64,000 bases of DNA from assembly GCA_026770025.1 (NCBI GenBank), contig JAMXDE010000009.1:186001-250000 (forward strand), given 5' to 3'. Shown piece after piece: positions 40,256 to 53,436 of this stretch. Source of the stretch: Craspedostauros australis (lineage: Eukaryota > Bacillariophyta > Bacillariophyceae > Mastogloiales > Achnanthaceae). The first letter of the stretch is position 1. Every line of letters begins with the position of its first letter. The translations under genes were made by a program, and so were the position numbers. Below the pieces are notes generated by a model. It did no database searches. It had not been told where the DNA came from and was given only the letters and a program-made list of their open reading frames with translations.

Positions 40256-41692
40256 TCATGATATCCTCTCAAACTTCTTTTCCCTCGCCTCCATCGTCTT
40301 GCGGATCAAGCTGAGGAGCATGGGCCGGCTCATATCGCATTCCAGATACACATCGTCGTCATGCTCCAGCCACTCGTACAATTCCCCGACGGACATTTTG
40401 GAGAATTCATCTTCCTTGTTGGTGGATTCGCCCGTGCTGTATTCATGAATCTCCTTCAGAAGCTCGCCCGTCAATTGCAAAAAGTTGGAGCGGTGCAGCA
40501 GGGAGGACCAGTACTGGCACACCATCTTGATGGCCGCCTCCTTCAGCATGGAGCAGTACTGTTTGTGCGCAAACAGCAGCAGCTCCACGCAGTTGCCGTA
40601 GACCAGATGATCGCGGATGAGCCGGTGTTCGATGACGAGCTTCAATCGCCAGCATCCGAATTGGTTCGCGGTCTTCAGCATGTCCTGCAGATGCGTTTGG
40701 TTGCCATGGTTGTCGATGAAGGAGGTGTCATCGGCGTAGATGAAGCGAAGGATAGAGCGGAAGTGAGAGGGATCGACGTCGGGAAGAGGAATGATGTTGG
40801 CGTTCATTCGTTTGCTCTTGAAAGGGCCGTAGCCAATGCTGCTTTGAGTTCCCGAATCGGACATGCCGCTGTCGAGAAGGTCCTTCATGAAGGGCGCAGC
40901 GAGCAACAGGATGGTGCTGTTGGCCCTGATCTCCTCCTGAAATTGCTGCTGATGTCGCTTCGTCTCGTCTTTGCTGCTGTTGGCGTTGTCTCTGCCACTG
41001 ATATCGATGCTGCTGTTGTTGTTGCTGCTGTTGATGTTGTTCTTGCTTTTGGAGCCCACGAGAAATGTGACATCCGCCATGATTTCATTCTTGAGCGCCT
41101 TCAATCGATCTCGATTGAAGTTGGTGTTGGGCGTCCAGAATCGAGGCCTGGCCTCGTGCAGCAGCTGGATCTCCACAACGATGGACAGGGTATCGTTGAC
41201 GCATCCCTTCGCGAGGATTTCCTGCCTGCGAATGGAGACGGAGCAGCCGTGTCCGCGATCGACGCCTTTGCGGAAAGTCCAGATGCCCGGTTCCCAGTAG
41301 ATGACGACCTTGGGAATGCTGATGGAGTACTTGACTGTGCAGGCCTCGGTGTCCTTCCACGAGCCTTGATCGACGTGCAGGTACATCGACATCTTCATCA
41401 TGTCATCGTCCACGGCGTTGCCCGGTTGGCCAGTGCCGTCGTCGTCGTTGCCTTGATTGGCCATGCCGCCGCTGTTGTTATGGTGGTTGCTGATGCCGTT
41501 GATGCCACCTGGAGGAGGAGTTGCACGTGCTGGGTTGAGCCTGAGCTTCCATTCCAAGCCATGGCAACGGAAGGTGGGGGAGTAGAGAATCTCGCCCGCC
41601 TTGTACTGCAGCTCCGAGAACTGATGCACCTGAACCTCGATAGATTCCACATCCATCCTGGCCTCTTCGTTTCCCAAGTGAACCACCTTCAT
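40256..41692 (-). CDS. MATH-BTB domain protein, probable CUL3 adaptor
   Basis: 478 aa, intronless, ATG at 41692 (MKVVHLGNEE). Residues 1 to about 190 are MATH-like: alternating strands such as PTFRCHGLEWKLRLNP and KMSMYLHVDQ. A BTB/POZ fold follows: DVTFLVGSKSK, then after an Asn/Ser-rich insert NSTILLLAAPFMKDLLDSG, PHFRSILRFIYADDTSF and LLKTANQFGCWRLK-type sequence. BACK-like helices include ELLLFAHKQYCSMLKEAAI. MATH-BTB proteins bring substrates (MATH) to cullin-3 ubiquitin ligases (BTB). The target is not predictable. The Gly/Asn-rich and Ser/Asn-rich insertions inside the domains are typical of this genome's simple-sequence expansions. Confidence 0.85.
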   Translation of the reverse strand: MKVVHLGNEEARMDVESIEVQVHQFSELQYKAGEILYSPTFRCHGLEWKLRLNPARATPPPGGINGISNHHNNSGGMANQGNDDDGTGQPGNAVDDDMMKMSMYLHVDQGSWKDTEACTVKYSISIPKVVIYWEPGIWTFRKGVDRGHGCSVSIRRQEILAKGCVNDTLSIVVEIQLLHEARPRFWTPNTNFNRDRLKALKNEIMADVTFLVGSKSKNNINSSNNNSSIDISGRDNANSSKDETKRHQQQFQEEIRANSTILLLAAPFMKDLLDSGMSDSGTQSSIGYGPFKSKRMNANIIPLPDVDPSHFRSILRFIYADDTSFIDNHGNQTHLQDMLKTANQFGCWRLKLVIEHRLIRDHLVYGNCVELLLFAHKQYCSMLKEAAIKMVCQYWSSLLHRSNFLQLTGELLKEIHEYSTGESTNKEDEFSKMSVGELYEWLEHDDDVYLECDMSRPMLLSLIRKTMEAREKKFERIS

Positions 41693-42318
41693 CTTCGTGC
41701 GTGTACTCGGACTCGTACTTGTGTTGGTTCACTACTCTTTATCTTCTTGGCTGTCTTCGTTGCGTTGCGCTTCGAATGTTGCCAACAAGGCTGGGATACT
41801 CTTGGCTTGTCTGGAGCCCTTCGTGCGTTCATCCATCGCTCCATCACTCCATCACTACGACGATGCCCAACACAGGCTGCCATCAGTCAATGACCATTGT
41901 CTGCTCATTTCTGCCTCGATCAGCATGTTGTGACACAAAAGCGTGGAGACTTCGTGACGAACAAATGAAAAAAGTGAGTGGGTTGATTCACTGGACCGTA
42001 ACAGCAAATTGTGGACCGTTCGATAACGTCAAATAACGTCCATGTGCAAACACAGTCCCTGGCGCCAAAATCAACCGACGAAACGAGGAGGGAAGAAACC
42101 AAACAAGAACGAAGAGAGAGAGAGATCCGAAGAAGGGAAACAACTCCCACCAACACGTACCGTGCGCGTGGAGCATTGTGTCGCCTCGCTTGTACCAGTA
42201 TCACCATCATCCTCAATCTCCGAAGAAGGATCGTTCACTCCATCCATCCGACCAACTACTCAAGCACGCACAAGCGAAAGAACAAAAATCAACGGAAAGG
42301 CGAGGAAAGAACATCACC
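41693..42318. promoter_or_regulatory. divergent intergenic between MATH-BTB and secreted gene A
   Basis: About 625 bases between two divergently transcribed start codons. A GA-repeat (GAGAGAGAG) lies near 42116. No defined elements recognised. Confidence 0.45.
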
Positions 42319-43043
42319 ATGATGACTTCAATGATCGTATCCAGGACAGCACTTCTGTGCTTGTTGTGCATGCTGTTCCTTGTCCATCAGACAGGTGCGG
42401 CCGATCGGGAAGGATTGAGAAGTCGCGTCGATGGCAATGGAGGTGCCGAGGATAAAGCTGATGGCCAGAAGCACGAGTTCACGGTAAGTCAGCATCAGGT
42501 TTGCTTTCTCAGTTACGACAAGATTAATGGATGAATGGATGGATGGGGCAGTTGGATACTGATACTCGCAGAGTGCTTGACGCCGCGGTGGATGTCGAAT
42601 CTTCGTATTCATCGTGGATGCCGAGGAGGAGGAAGCCGAGCTTTGACCAATGACCTCGGGGCGGGCATCGAGCAGCATCTCCAAAGGCACAATCAGGATA
42701 TCATCAATCGCAATTCGACGGTTTCAAATCTCATTCAACTTCATTCTTCTATCCTCCCATTCATCGTCATCATCGACAACAACAGAAAGAGCATGCGATC
42801 AAATTCCACAACGATCGCAAACAGAAGATGAGGAACATGTTGGACAAAACGAGGGCCAAGATCGAGGCCCACGAAGATGGAAGCGAGCCACTCGAGAGCG
42901 ACGAGCATCATGACAGGATGCAGCAACGTCTCAAAAGCTTCGAACGTAGATTCGAAATGATGGATCGTGAACTGGACGAGAAGGACCTTGAACGGATCAT
43001 GGAGCGAAAAAATAGACGGAGGTCTTTTGGAACAGAACTTTGA
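42319..43043 (+). CDS. small secreted helical protein A (four-member local family)
   Basis: 140 aa from exon 1 42319-42483 and exon 2 42786-43043. The donor is ACG|GTAAGT and the acceptor AACAG|AAAGAG, phase 0, with a 302-nt intron. Exon 1 holds a signal peptide (LLCLLCMLFLVHQTGAA). Exon 2 is a charged helical hairpin: EHAIKFHNDRKQKMRNML, IEAHEDG, LKSFERRFEMM, then DLERIMERKNRR, ending with TEL. It aligns with proteins B, C and D in this cluster: (R)E-H-x(5)H-x(3)RK, x-E-x-H-x(2)G, then RK-x-E-x-M and (I/V)x(R/M)I(L/M)ER. No known domain. Expected to be secreted or in the endomembrane lumen; no Cys in the mature part. Function unknown. Confidence 0.7.
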
Positions 43044-43862
43044 TTCGGTTCCTGACGGCTGTCTGGATATGCAGGCGAGCGCAAGCGTCTGGAATGGAAC
43101 ATCCTCAGCTACTCCTCGTGGAATTACATCATGTCCACATTGCAAGTCGATGGCATCAACGGCAGATGATGGGGCAAGGGCATGTCAGAGAATGGCGTAT
43201 AATCGATATGGCATTTGCAAACAGAAAACGGATGATGTGAGGCCGATGCTATGCAATACATCGAATTCAGCCGTCCTGGTTTGCGACACAGGCCTCCCTG
43301 TTGCGAGATCAAAATCGGTGGCAAGTAGAGTTGTGCAGTAGAGAGTAGATAGTTCCGGGCAACTCAATACTCGTACGAACACGAACGGACTGCATTGATC
43401 CAGAGTGATGCATGATTTGTCTTGGTCACGACTTCGAATGAGTAAGGTTGGCTGTCTCAAGAACACATATGGTACCAGTGTTATTCGCAGTGCAATCCTT
43501 GATCGTTCCATGCACTTTGGTTGGAAACGTTGGATGCATGCAGTGTGCGTTCAAGCTGTTGAGTTGTTGTTGCTAATTTGTGTTCAAGTGTTTCTCTGTC
43601 TCTTGTCTACATCTGTAGTATGCTGGAGAAAGAGCGAAAGCAGTCGCCTGAATCATTTTTGGCGATCCAATTCCTCACAAATTCCGCACACAAACTCGTG
43701 GTTTGCAACGGCCATCACAACACAAACTTCATTCGACACAAGAGTGCGCACATCCCGCAAGGAAGCAAAAGCAGACCCTTGCACATTCCTCATCTGCATT
43801 CCACACTCCCATCCATCGATTCTTTTATTCTCAAGCAATCCAAGAGAGACCGCATCACCAAC
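43044..43862. other. intergenic between secreted genes A and B
   Basis: About 820 bases. No gene recognised. The stretch just before 43863 is an A/C-rich leader-like sequence. Confidence 0.5.
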
Positions 43863-44582
43863 ATGAAGCTGCTGCGCACCACCGCTCACATTGCCGCCAT
43901 CACGTTGACGGCGTGGTTCGTTGACGGCCAAAGCACATCAGCGCAGGACATTATCGAGATGGCGCGCACCACCGGTATGATCGAGGATCTGCCGGCATTG
44001 CGGTACGCGTTACAACAGCAGCAGCAGGAAGAACGGCAGCGACGCAAGCAGCTCACCAACGAAGCGTCTCCTATCTGGAACACGCGCGAAGATGTGCTGC
44101 GGTACCGCGCGCAGCAACGGCGATCGTTGCAGCGCATGGTACTGCGATACCGACAACAGCTAGCGGATCATTCGGCGGGATCCATACAATTGACGATGGA
44201 GGAGCGCACTCTGTATGCTCATCAAATCGATATCCTTACCAGGAGGGTGGAGAAGTTGAAGCAGATCCCGGATGATACGGTGCGTTCGTGTCCAATGGCG
44301 ATGCCTGGAGTAATGTGAAGCGCAGCATTCTACGTAGCGATGGGACATCATCAAATGTTGTGGGAACAACCTCATTGTCGTACTTGGTACTTCATTCTTG
44401 TTCCTATTCCAATTAATACTCACAACTCTTTGGCTCTCTCTCTCTTTGCTGCTTCATGCTCCGCTCCATTTTTCCACGCTTACATTGTCTCTTTTCTTCG
44501 TCTTGCACATTTCTCGCAACAGCAAATCGAGATCATGATCGAACAGAATCTACAGTCCAACGGGCGGCTTGGATACATCTGA
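43863..44582 (+). CDS. small secreted helical protein B (four-member local family)
   Basis: 158 aa from exon 1 43863-44279 (donor ACG|GTGCGT) and exon 2 44523-44582 (acceptor CGCAACAG|CAAATC), phase 0. The ATG at 43863 lies in caccaacATGA. A signal peptide (AAITLTAWFVDGQSTS) precedes a Gln/Arg-rich helical body with NTREDVLRYRAQQRRSLQRM, QQLADHSAG and LTRRVEKLKQ. The 19-residue second exon reads QIEIMIEQNLQSNGRLGYI. The TREDVL and DH-x(2)G positions match TREEVL and RHELG of protein D. It is the most diverged of the four and has a longer linker after the signal peptide. Function unknown. Confidence 0.68.
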
Positions 44583-44863
44583 AGTATGGTACTTGATTCG
44601 GTTGGGCCGACGAATCACATTGAGTTGGAAATGAATGAATCTGCCATCACCACCGTTCAGTGCGTTGCGTTGCGCGATCCACGAGGAATGCGTTGGATGC
44701 CGAAATTCCGACCACCACCCTGCAGGCATTGATGAATACAGACTGCCCACGGTCTTGGAGATCCCATGCTGTCAATGACTGTGGATCCCTTCTGCGCTTG
44801 CATACCGACCACATTTCGAATTCATAATAATAGTTCCGCACAATGAACGAAACTGAAAGCCCA

Positions 44864-45554
44864 TCACAGCTCCGCATCCAGCAATTGATTCCTGCGCGCC
44901 TCACGTTCCAGAATGCGGTTGATCTCCTGTTCGCCCGGCGGTTCCTTCATCTGCTCCATCTTGCGCGTGTAAACTTTCATGCGATGCAGATGGCGCTCGT
45001 GCTCTTCCGTGCTGGCAAAGGGCTTTTCTCCGCTGGAATGGTCCTCCAGCCGTTGCCGAACATCATCGATCATTTGTTGCAAATGACCTTTGCGAGTTTC
45101 GTGGTGTTCCATGATGTGTTCGCGCTGTGGATGTCAACGGGAATGCATGGAAGTGATGACAACGATGTTGATAGACATGCATGTGTGAGTTGCAATGGAT
45201 GCTGCACATTGCGTACATTGCGTGCAATACGAGTATTAGTGTTACAAGCAAAGACGCAGCACATCGTTGTGCCCAGTTGCAAACCACGAACCATATCTAC
45301 TGTACTAATATATTATAGTGTATGGTATAATAGCATGCACGCAACACTCCACTCCACTCAACTCTTTGCTGATGACGTACCGACATTCCGTATCCATGGC
45401 TGTACCTGCCAGTGTGCTCTCCCTCACGCTGACGGTTCTTGGCGGCCCTGCTACCTCTGGTTCCAGCGTCATCTTGCTGCGCCGCGGACCCCTGTGTGGA
45501 CAGGAGACATGCCACAACCACGAGCAGTGTCTTGCAATGAACGGCGGTCTTCAT
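44864..45554 (-). CDS. small secreted helical protein C (four-member local family)
   Basis: 144 aa on the minus strand: exon 1 45554-45381 (ATG in cttcATTG context; donor TCG|GTACGT) and exon 2 45124-44864 (acceptor ATCCACAG|CGCGAA), phase 0. Exon 1 encodes a signal peptide (CKTLLVVVACLLSTQGSAA) and a short Arg/Gly-rich linker. Exon 2 reads REHIMEHHETRKGHLQQMI, RLEDHSSG, HRMKVYTRKMEQM, then INRILEREARRNQ, and ends in AEL. The intron lies exactly where the intron of gene A lies relative to the REH motif. It is the only member of the cluster on the minus strand, which implies a local inversion or inverted duplication. Function unknown. Confidence 0.7.
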
Positions 45555-46557
45555 TGTGCAGTATCCGATGATCTCGTTGCGATGGCAGTGAATGTTGATT
45601 GCTCCGGTGTCAGTGTGGACGAAGATGACGACGAAGATGACGACGAAGATGCTCTTCGAGAACAAGAGAGAAAGAAGACACAAAGCGAGGCGGACGGCGA
45701 CAACAGATTGCGTCCATTTGATTTTGCTCCTGTTGTTGTTGTTGTTGTTTGCTTCTTTCTTTCGTCCTCTTTTTTGGCGCGGACAATCGACCCATTAGAA
45801 CTAATGTGGCGTATTCGACCACATAGACTGTATAGATTCAACCGATCAAGAACTCTTTCGCTCGTTTGATGCATCCGCCCTTCCACGATCAACTATGACC
45901 CTGGATGTGACACCGGGAATGAATAATTATGGTGGATTGGGGTTGGAAGAGGTTAAATTATCCCCAAGATGGAGAGCGTTAGTGGCGCGTAACAATTATG
46001 CGAAGGGTGTGCGTGGAGTACAAGACACGAGAGAGAAAGGCCGAGGACAAGCAAGACGAAGGGAGCAACAAGATTGCCACTAACGCGCTAAGACAACCTC
46101 ACCATGGCCCTTGGTCTTCCTCTCTCGTTGTTGGGATGGTGGCGCTGATGCCTTGTCTTCGTCGCTCATCGCCGTGATGCAGCTCCATGCCACAGTTGGC
46201 CACGACAGAAAGAGAGATACCGATTCAAGACACACAGAGACACAGAGACACAAGGCAGTACCAAGAGGCATTGAAAGACTGGGAGAGACATCGACGAGCA
46301 ACCGCCATCCATTGCCCATCTCTGCAAGGTTGCCCCATTTCGCAGCCAACCACCAAGAAAGCAAGAAAGCAAGCAAAACGGCACAAAAACAAACAGAGTA
46401 TCACACTCTGCGCATTGATCACACATTGATCACACTCCGTGCATTGATCACACATTCGTTGATCAGCAGAGACAAAGCGAACAAACAAGCAACAACAGCA
46501 ACAACAGCAACAACAGGGATAGCAATCAACAACAACCAGAAGCAACCAAACGGCAAG
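45555..46557. promoter_or_regulatory. divergent intergenic between secreted genes C and D
   Basis: About 1 kb between divergent start codons. The 3' part has repeated CATTGATCACAC units near 46410-46455 and CAACAG repeats just before gene D, probably its leader. No gene recognised. Confidence 0.45.
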
Positions 46558-47243
46558 ATGCACAATCCGAGATCGACCTCGATGCTGACGCTGACGATCA
46601 TCACGCTGTTCGTGCTGCACTGCCTGCTGCTCGGCAACACGGCCACGGCCACTGTCTCACAGGAGGCCAGATATCGCGGTTGGGATGAGGACGCGGGATA
46701 CGTCTCGACGCGCGAGGAAGTTCTGTCACGGCACCGCTACGATCGCAAGCGATACGAACAGAAGCTCGCGGGCTTCAAGCTGGAGCTGGAACGTCATGAG
46801 CTGGGCATCGAACGGTCCTCGAGTCCGCGTCGGCTGAAGCAGAAGATTGCCGCGTACCAGCGCAAGATCGACAAGATGCAGGGCGATCTGACGGAGTTTG
46901 TAAGTGCCTTTGCGGGCTGCGGTCATGCTGCATGCGGTCTTGGTTGTCTTGCGTCGACGCGAAGGCGGGAATGAAGGAATGTCGCAAGTTGGGCGCAGCG
47001 CGTTTGGTGTGGTCTCCGTGCTCTCTGGTGTTGGGAGCTATTCGGACGTGCATGAACTGTTCGCACCTCCCATGGTTCTGTCTTGCTGACCCACGACTGC
47101 TTTTCCTTTTGACCGCACACGCGAATTTCTATTCTTTCCATCACTCGTTCATGTCATCGCAGCAAGTGGAGAGAGTACTGGGGCGTGAAGACATGTATGC
47201 TGAAGTGGCCAGATACAGACGATCGCTCAAGGGGGAGCTGTAG
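46558..47243 (+). CDS. small secreted helical protein D (four-member local family)
   Basis: 140 aa from exon 1 46558-46899 (donor TTT|GTAAGT) and exon 2 47163-47243 (acceptor TCGCAG|CAAGTG), phase 0, with a 263-nt intron. A signal peptide (LTIITLFVLHCLLLGNTATA) precedes YVSTREEVLSRHRYDRKRYE, LERHELG, KQKIAAYQRKIDKMQ and, in exon 2, QVERVLGREDMY then RRSLKGEL. The second-exon junction coincides with that of gene B relative to the Q(I/V)E motif. The mature protein is highly charged, predicted all-helical, without Cys. Function unknown. Confidence 0.72.
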
Positions 47244-47658
47244 GCGGCCATTGCGACCATCGCCATTATCGGGTCTTTGGGCATCATGCCAACTTGGCGG
47301 GGATGATTAGCGAGTAGAGCAAGTCACCAGATGCCAGTTGGATGGCCGAGTTTGTGAAGAACTAGAACGTATCTCATCACCTCGCCTTCACAGCATGATT
47401 GGCAGCTATGCTAGAACAAGGATGGAGTGTTGGTACGGATTGGGTGCGAGAGACCCAAAGGGCGTCTCTCCCCCTCCTCATCCCAGGCCTGCAACTTCAC
47501 ATCAACCCCCATCACATACTTTGTAAACTACGGCACAATAGCGGTACAGTATTCCAAACAATAGAACAATTCATTAAACAGCAACAACAACAACCCACAT
47601 CAATCTCATTCTCCGCGTACCATCAGTGCTTCAAGTTCTCAGAGTGTCGTACTCTACT
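47244..47658. other. intergenic, convergent genes
   Basis: About 415 bases between secreted gene D and the 3' end of lysyl-tRNA synthetase. No gene recognised. Confidence 0.5.
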
Positions 47659-50157
<2,499 letters not shown>

Positions 50158-50811
50158 CGAGAAGAAGAAGAAGGAACTGGATGCAAATGGAGTGGGCGGA
50201 ATCAATTGGGCCGGAATGAAGGAGATCGTGTAGTAATCGAATGGAACTCCACTCAACTCGGGTTTATCTCAATCAACTGGGATCAACACTGTTGTATAGT
50301 AGAGTACAGTACGGAAGTGCGATACTCGCAGATGGGTGGGTGGGAGAGGCAGAAGAAACAGAGAAAGCAGAAGTTGCCTCCTGATGCCTTTCTGTTGGTT
50401 GATGTGGATTCTGAAGAAAGGAGATTTGTGATGTTGTGATGTGAATGTTCGTCGGCAGTTTTTGGTGGTTGTCGTTCGCTTGAGTCGGCTGAGTCGATTG
50501 AGATGAGAATCACAAGCATGGTCTGTGCGCATCCAATCACTTCCAACACGCGACAAAATTGGACAGAACCAGACAAGACGAACAACGCGTCCCGACAACG
50601 TGTCATGTTGTTGTCGTCGTTGTTGTCCCACGTTGGCAGTGGTGGGAGTCGTCGCGCTCTCCTTGTATTTCCACGCTGCGCATCATCTCCACTCTCACTC
50701 GACACTCTTGTGGAATGCCATCATAACATTCATCACCGTGAACAAACAAGGTGGACAATAGCACCGCCATTACAACCACAGGACGACAACAGCAACAAAC
50801 AGACAAGAAAG
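50158..50811. promoter_or_regulatory. divergent intergenic, lysyl-tRNA synthetase and J-domain gene
   Basis: About 650 bases between two divergent start codons. CAACAACAG-type leader sequence precedes 50812. No defined elements recognised. Confidence 0.45.
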
Positions 50812-52902
50812 ATGAGCGACTCAGATGCTTCAGGAGGCGACGATCTGTCCGGATTGGGCGGCTTCTTCTTCTACGTATTCATTGTGCATCCCGCCACAGC
50901 ATGGATCCTCAGACCGGGACGCTTCCCACGCCAACGGAGCATCATGTACGCCATTGGATTCCTGGCATTGCTGGCCGCAGTCAAGACAGGTACGTGTGCC
51001 ATGCTCGTCGAGCGCTCTTCGAGAGCTGTCTTCCTCTTTGTTGAAGCGTTGTGTTGCCTCATGTTGCGTCGTGTTGCACGACATGGTCTCGCTTGGCATG
51101 GCCTCATCAGCCATGTGAGAGAGACCATGTCGTGCAACAGGAACAAGCACAAAGAACAAGAACAACGACAAGCATCAGCTACGAGGAAAGCGATCACTTC
51201 AGAAACGGCAAGAGCCGCAAACAAGCGTTCCAATCCATGCCAAGGCCTCCTTCCGCGGTTGGGCACAAACCCAAACTCTCAGAGTTTTGGACCTTCCACG
51301 TGTCGACCGAACTCGTACAATTCGTACCATCACCGTTTGTCCATCTCCCACCCCCAAAGATACCTTTTCGTCTCTCTGCTCACCGATGACGACGAAGACG
51401 ACAACAACAACAATGATGACGACATTACCTTCTTCAATCTCAACAACATCCTTCTTCCTCATTTGCACAACTGCATCACGTATCCTCGCACCCTCCGAAC
51501 TGTCATGCACATCAATGACGACGACGGAAATGATCACGACGCTTTCCATTTTCGGCATCGACTTCTCATCTCAATCGGGAAATCGGAATCAATGCTCTGT
51601 GATGCTCTCAACAACTCACCATGAATGGACCATCTGATGAATGAATGAATGGACTAATGAATCACTGCATCACTGCACAATGCTCTACGTATTCACGGAA
51701 TGGGAAATGGACGAACATATACATTGGATGCTGCCAAACGCTTTTGGAAATACTACACCAATCAATGATGACACACGGCGTTGCATCAAACATGATCCAA
51801 TGGGAACGCACGGCACCAAATCGAATTGAACTGAAACGAACGGTGCGGCACGCCATGGTGTGAACCGAAATGAAATGAAATTGCATGAACGGATACGAAT
51901 CATGGCATCAACTTCAATGCGACGCAACATGGACAACGGGAAACGCAACACTGCATCAAAACACATGAATGAATGTATGAATGGTTTTTTATAGGCCTGG
52001 AGATGCAGCAGAGAGGACCGAACTACTACTCCATGCTTTCCGTCACGAGAGACTCCAACCCGCTGGAGATCAAACGCGCGTACAAGAAGCTGAGTCTTCA
52101 ATTGCATCCAGACAAGAACCCAAGCCCCGATGCCTCCGATCAGTTCGACAGAGTCAAGCAGGCCTACGACGTCCTGATGGACATGGAGCTCCGGGATGTG
52201 TACAACAAATTCGGAAAGGAGGGGATCAAGAACAACAAGCGGTTCAGCGAGACGCAGTTCCTCCTCGAGGTCGCCGTCTTTTACGTTTCGTACGGCATCA
52301 TGGCATTCATGCTGACGCTGGGCAAGAAGAGCGGTGAGGCGCGCAACTGGACCTTCACGGGCCTCATCGCCATGCTGATCGTGGAGATCGCCCTGATGAC
52401 GTCGCAGACCAACCCCATCCCATCCTGGTTGTTCCCCCAGATGACCGAGTACGATGTCGTGTGGCTGCTCCACGCTCTGTTCCCCGCCTTCATGAACGGA
52501 TGCCGATCGATCGGGGCCTTCCTCTACGTGGACCTCGATGAGCAGATGCGGAAGCTGCTGCTGGGCCTGCAGGAGCAGAACAAGGACGTCCTGATGGTCC
52601 TTCGCGAGGTTCAGATCGGCGTGCAGACCATCCAGGCCACGGGTGGCGGCGGTCCGCGACTCGCCACAACCTCGACCGCCAACATGTCGGCCGCTGCGGA
52701 TGACAAGACGACCGCCCAACCCATCACGGCCACGCCCACAGGCAAGCTCAAGGAGCTGCAGGATCGATTGCAGTATTCCAACGCCAATGTCGCCGAGGCC
52801 GTGACGTCCCTGAAAGGCAACGACGCCAAGCAGTCGTCGAGTCTCGGATTTTACGGCATGATCCTTGGCTACATCGTCGTCTCGTACTTGTTCAGCGGAT
52901 GA
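50812..52902 (+). CDS. membrane-anchored J-domain (DnaJ-like) protein, two exons
   Basis: 361 aa. Exon 1 is 50812-50989 (ATG in aagATGAGC) and exon 2 51995-52902. Donor ACAG|GTACGT and acceptor TTTATAG|GCC join in phase 1 across a 1005-nt intron, giving AAVKTGLEMQQRGPNYY. Exon 1 encodes two hydrophobic segments (about 17-32 and 44-57). The J domain follows (about 66-130): YYSMLSVTRDSNPLEIKRAY, LQLHPDKN with the HPD that stimulates Hsp70 ATPase, and QAYDVLMDMELRDVYNKFG. Three more hydrophobic segments, a Thr/Ala-rich acid-poor loop, a short coiled stretch (LKELQDRLQYSNANV) and a C-terminal helix (FYGMILGYIVVSYLF) complete it. Topology suggests an ER membrane co-chaperone. The J domain's side cannot be fixed from sequence. 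Confidence 0.83.
51072..51139. repeat. perfect 19-bp inverted repeat inside the J-domain gene intron
   Basis: Arms 51072-51090 (TGTTGCACGACATGGTCTC) and 51121-51139 are exact reverse complements. The 30-nt spacer contains a further 6-bp stem, CATGGC at 51097-51102 with GCCATG at 51110-51115. Transcribed, it would fold into a hairpin of about 68 nt. It may be a small non-coding RNA precursor, a foldback element remnant or a splicing structure. Confidence 0.7.
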
Positions 52903-53436
52903 GGAGAGATTGGCAAGTGATGTGTACGCGTATGTACCCTGCGGTACGCACGGCATATGCAGCAAGCAGAGTAAAGTAAAGCAACAATAAATACTACTAA
53001 TAGATGGAACAACGTTATCTGGTTCCACTCTATAGTAGACGAATTGTCAAAGTTAGCACAATTGTGGCTTGACAATACACCTCTTTCTCTCTCTCTCTCC
53101 AAAGAGAGACAAAGAATAACAGGCCGCATGCTCAAGACTGGTTGTACAGCAATGGCAGACTCGGTGTTATGTACTGCTGTTGGATGATTGGTCCTACTGG
53201 CATGATATAGTATGTACTTCTACAGCATGCTGAGGATACCATCTCCGTGCTCCAGTGCTAGCACAGTCATGTGTGTTCCTGCTACACTAATACTAGTAAC
53301 TGGGTGGATAGCATTCCACCAGTGTTGCATCAGTGTTGCATTAGCATTGTGTTGACAGTGTATTGACAGTGTATTGACAGTGCATTGTATCGGCATTGAA
53401 AGGGTTCAGTCGCTCTGTCTCTGTCTGTCTCTTTGT
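52903..53436. other. intergenic, convergent genes
   Basis: About 530 bases. Contains a CT-repeat (53082-53099) and a GTGTATTGACA tandem repeat near 53350-53385. No gene recognised. Confidence 0.5.

Noticed and set aside
40361-41893. 510-codon + strand open frame
   Set aside because: Antisense shadow of the MATH-BTB gene; Val/Leu/Ala-rich pattern typical of reversed coding sequence.
50990-51624. Read-through of the J-domain gene's first exon
   Set aside because: The open frame continues by chance into the intron; a good GTACGT donor and the in-frame J-domain exon at 51995 explain the gene better.
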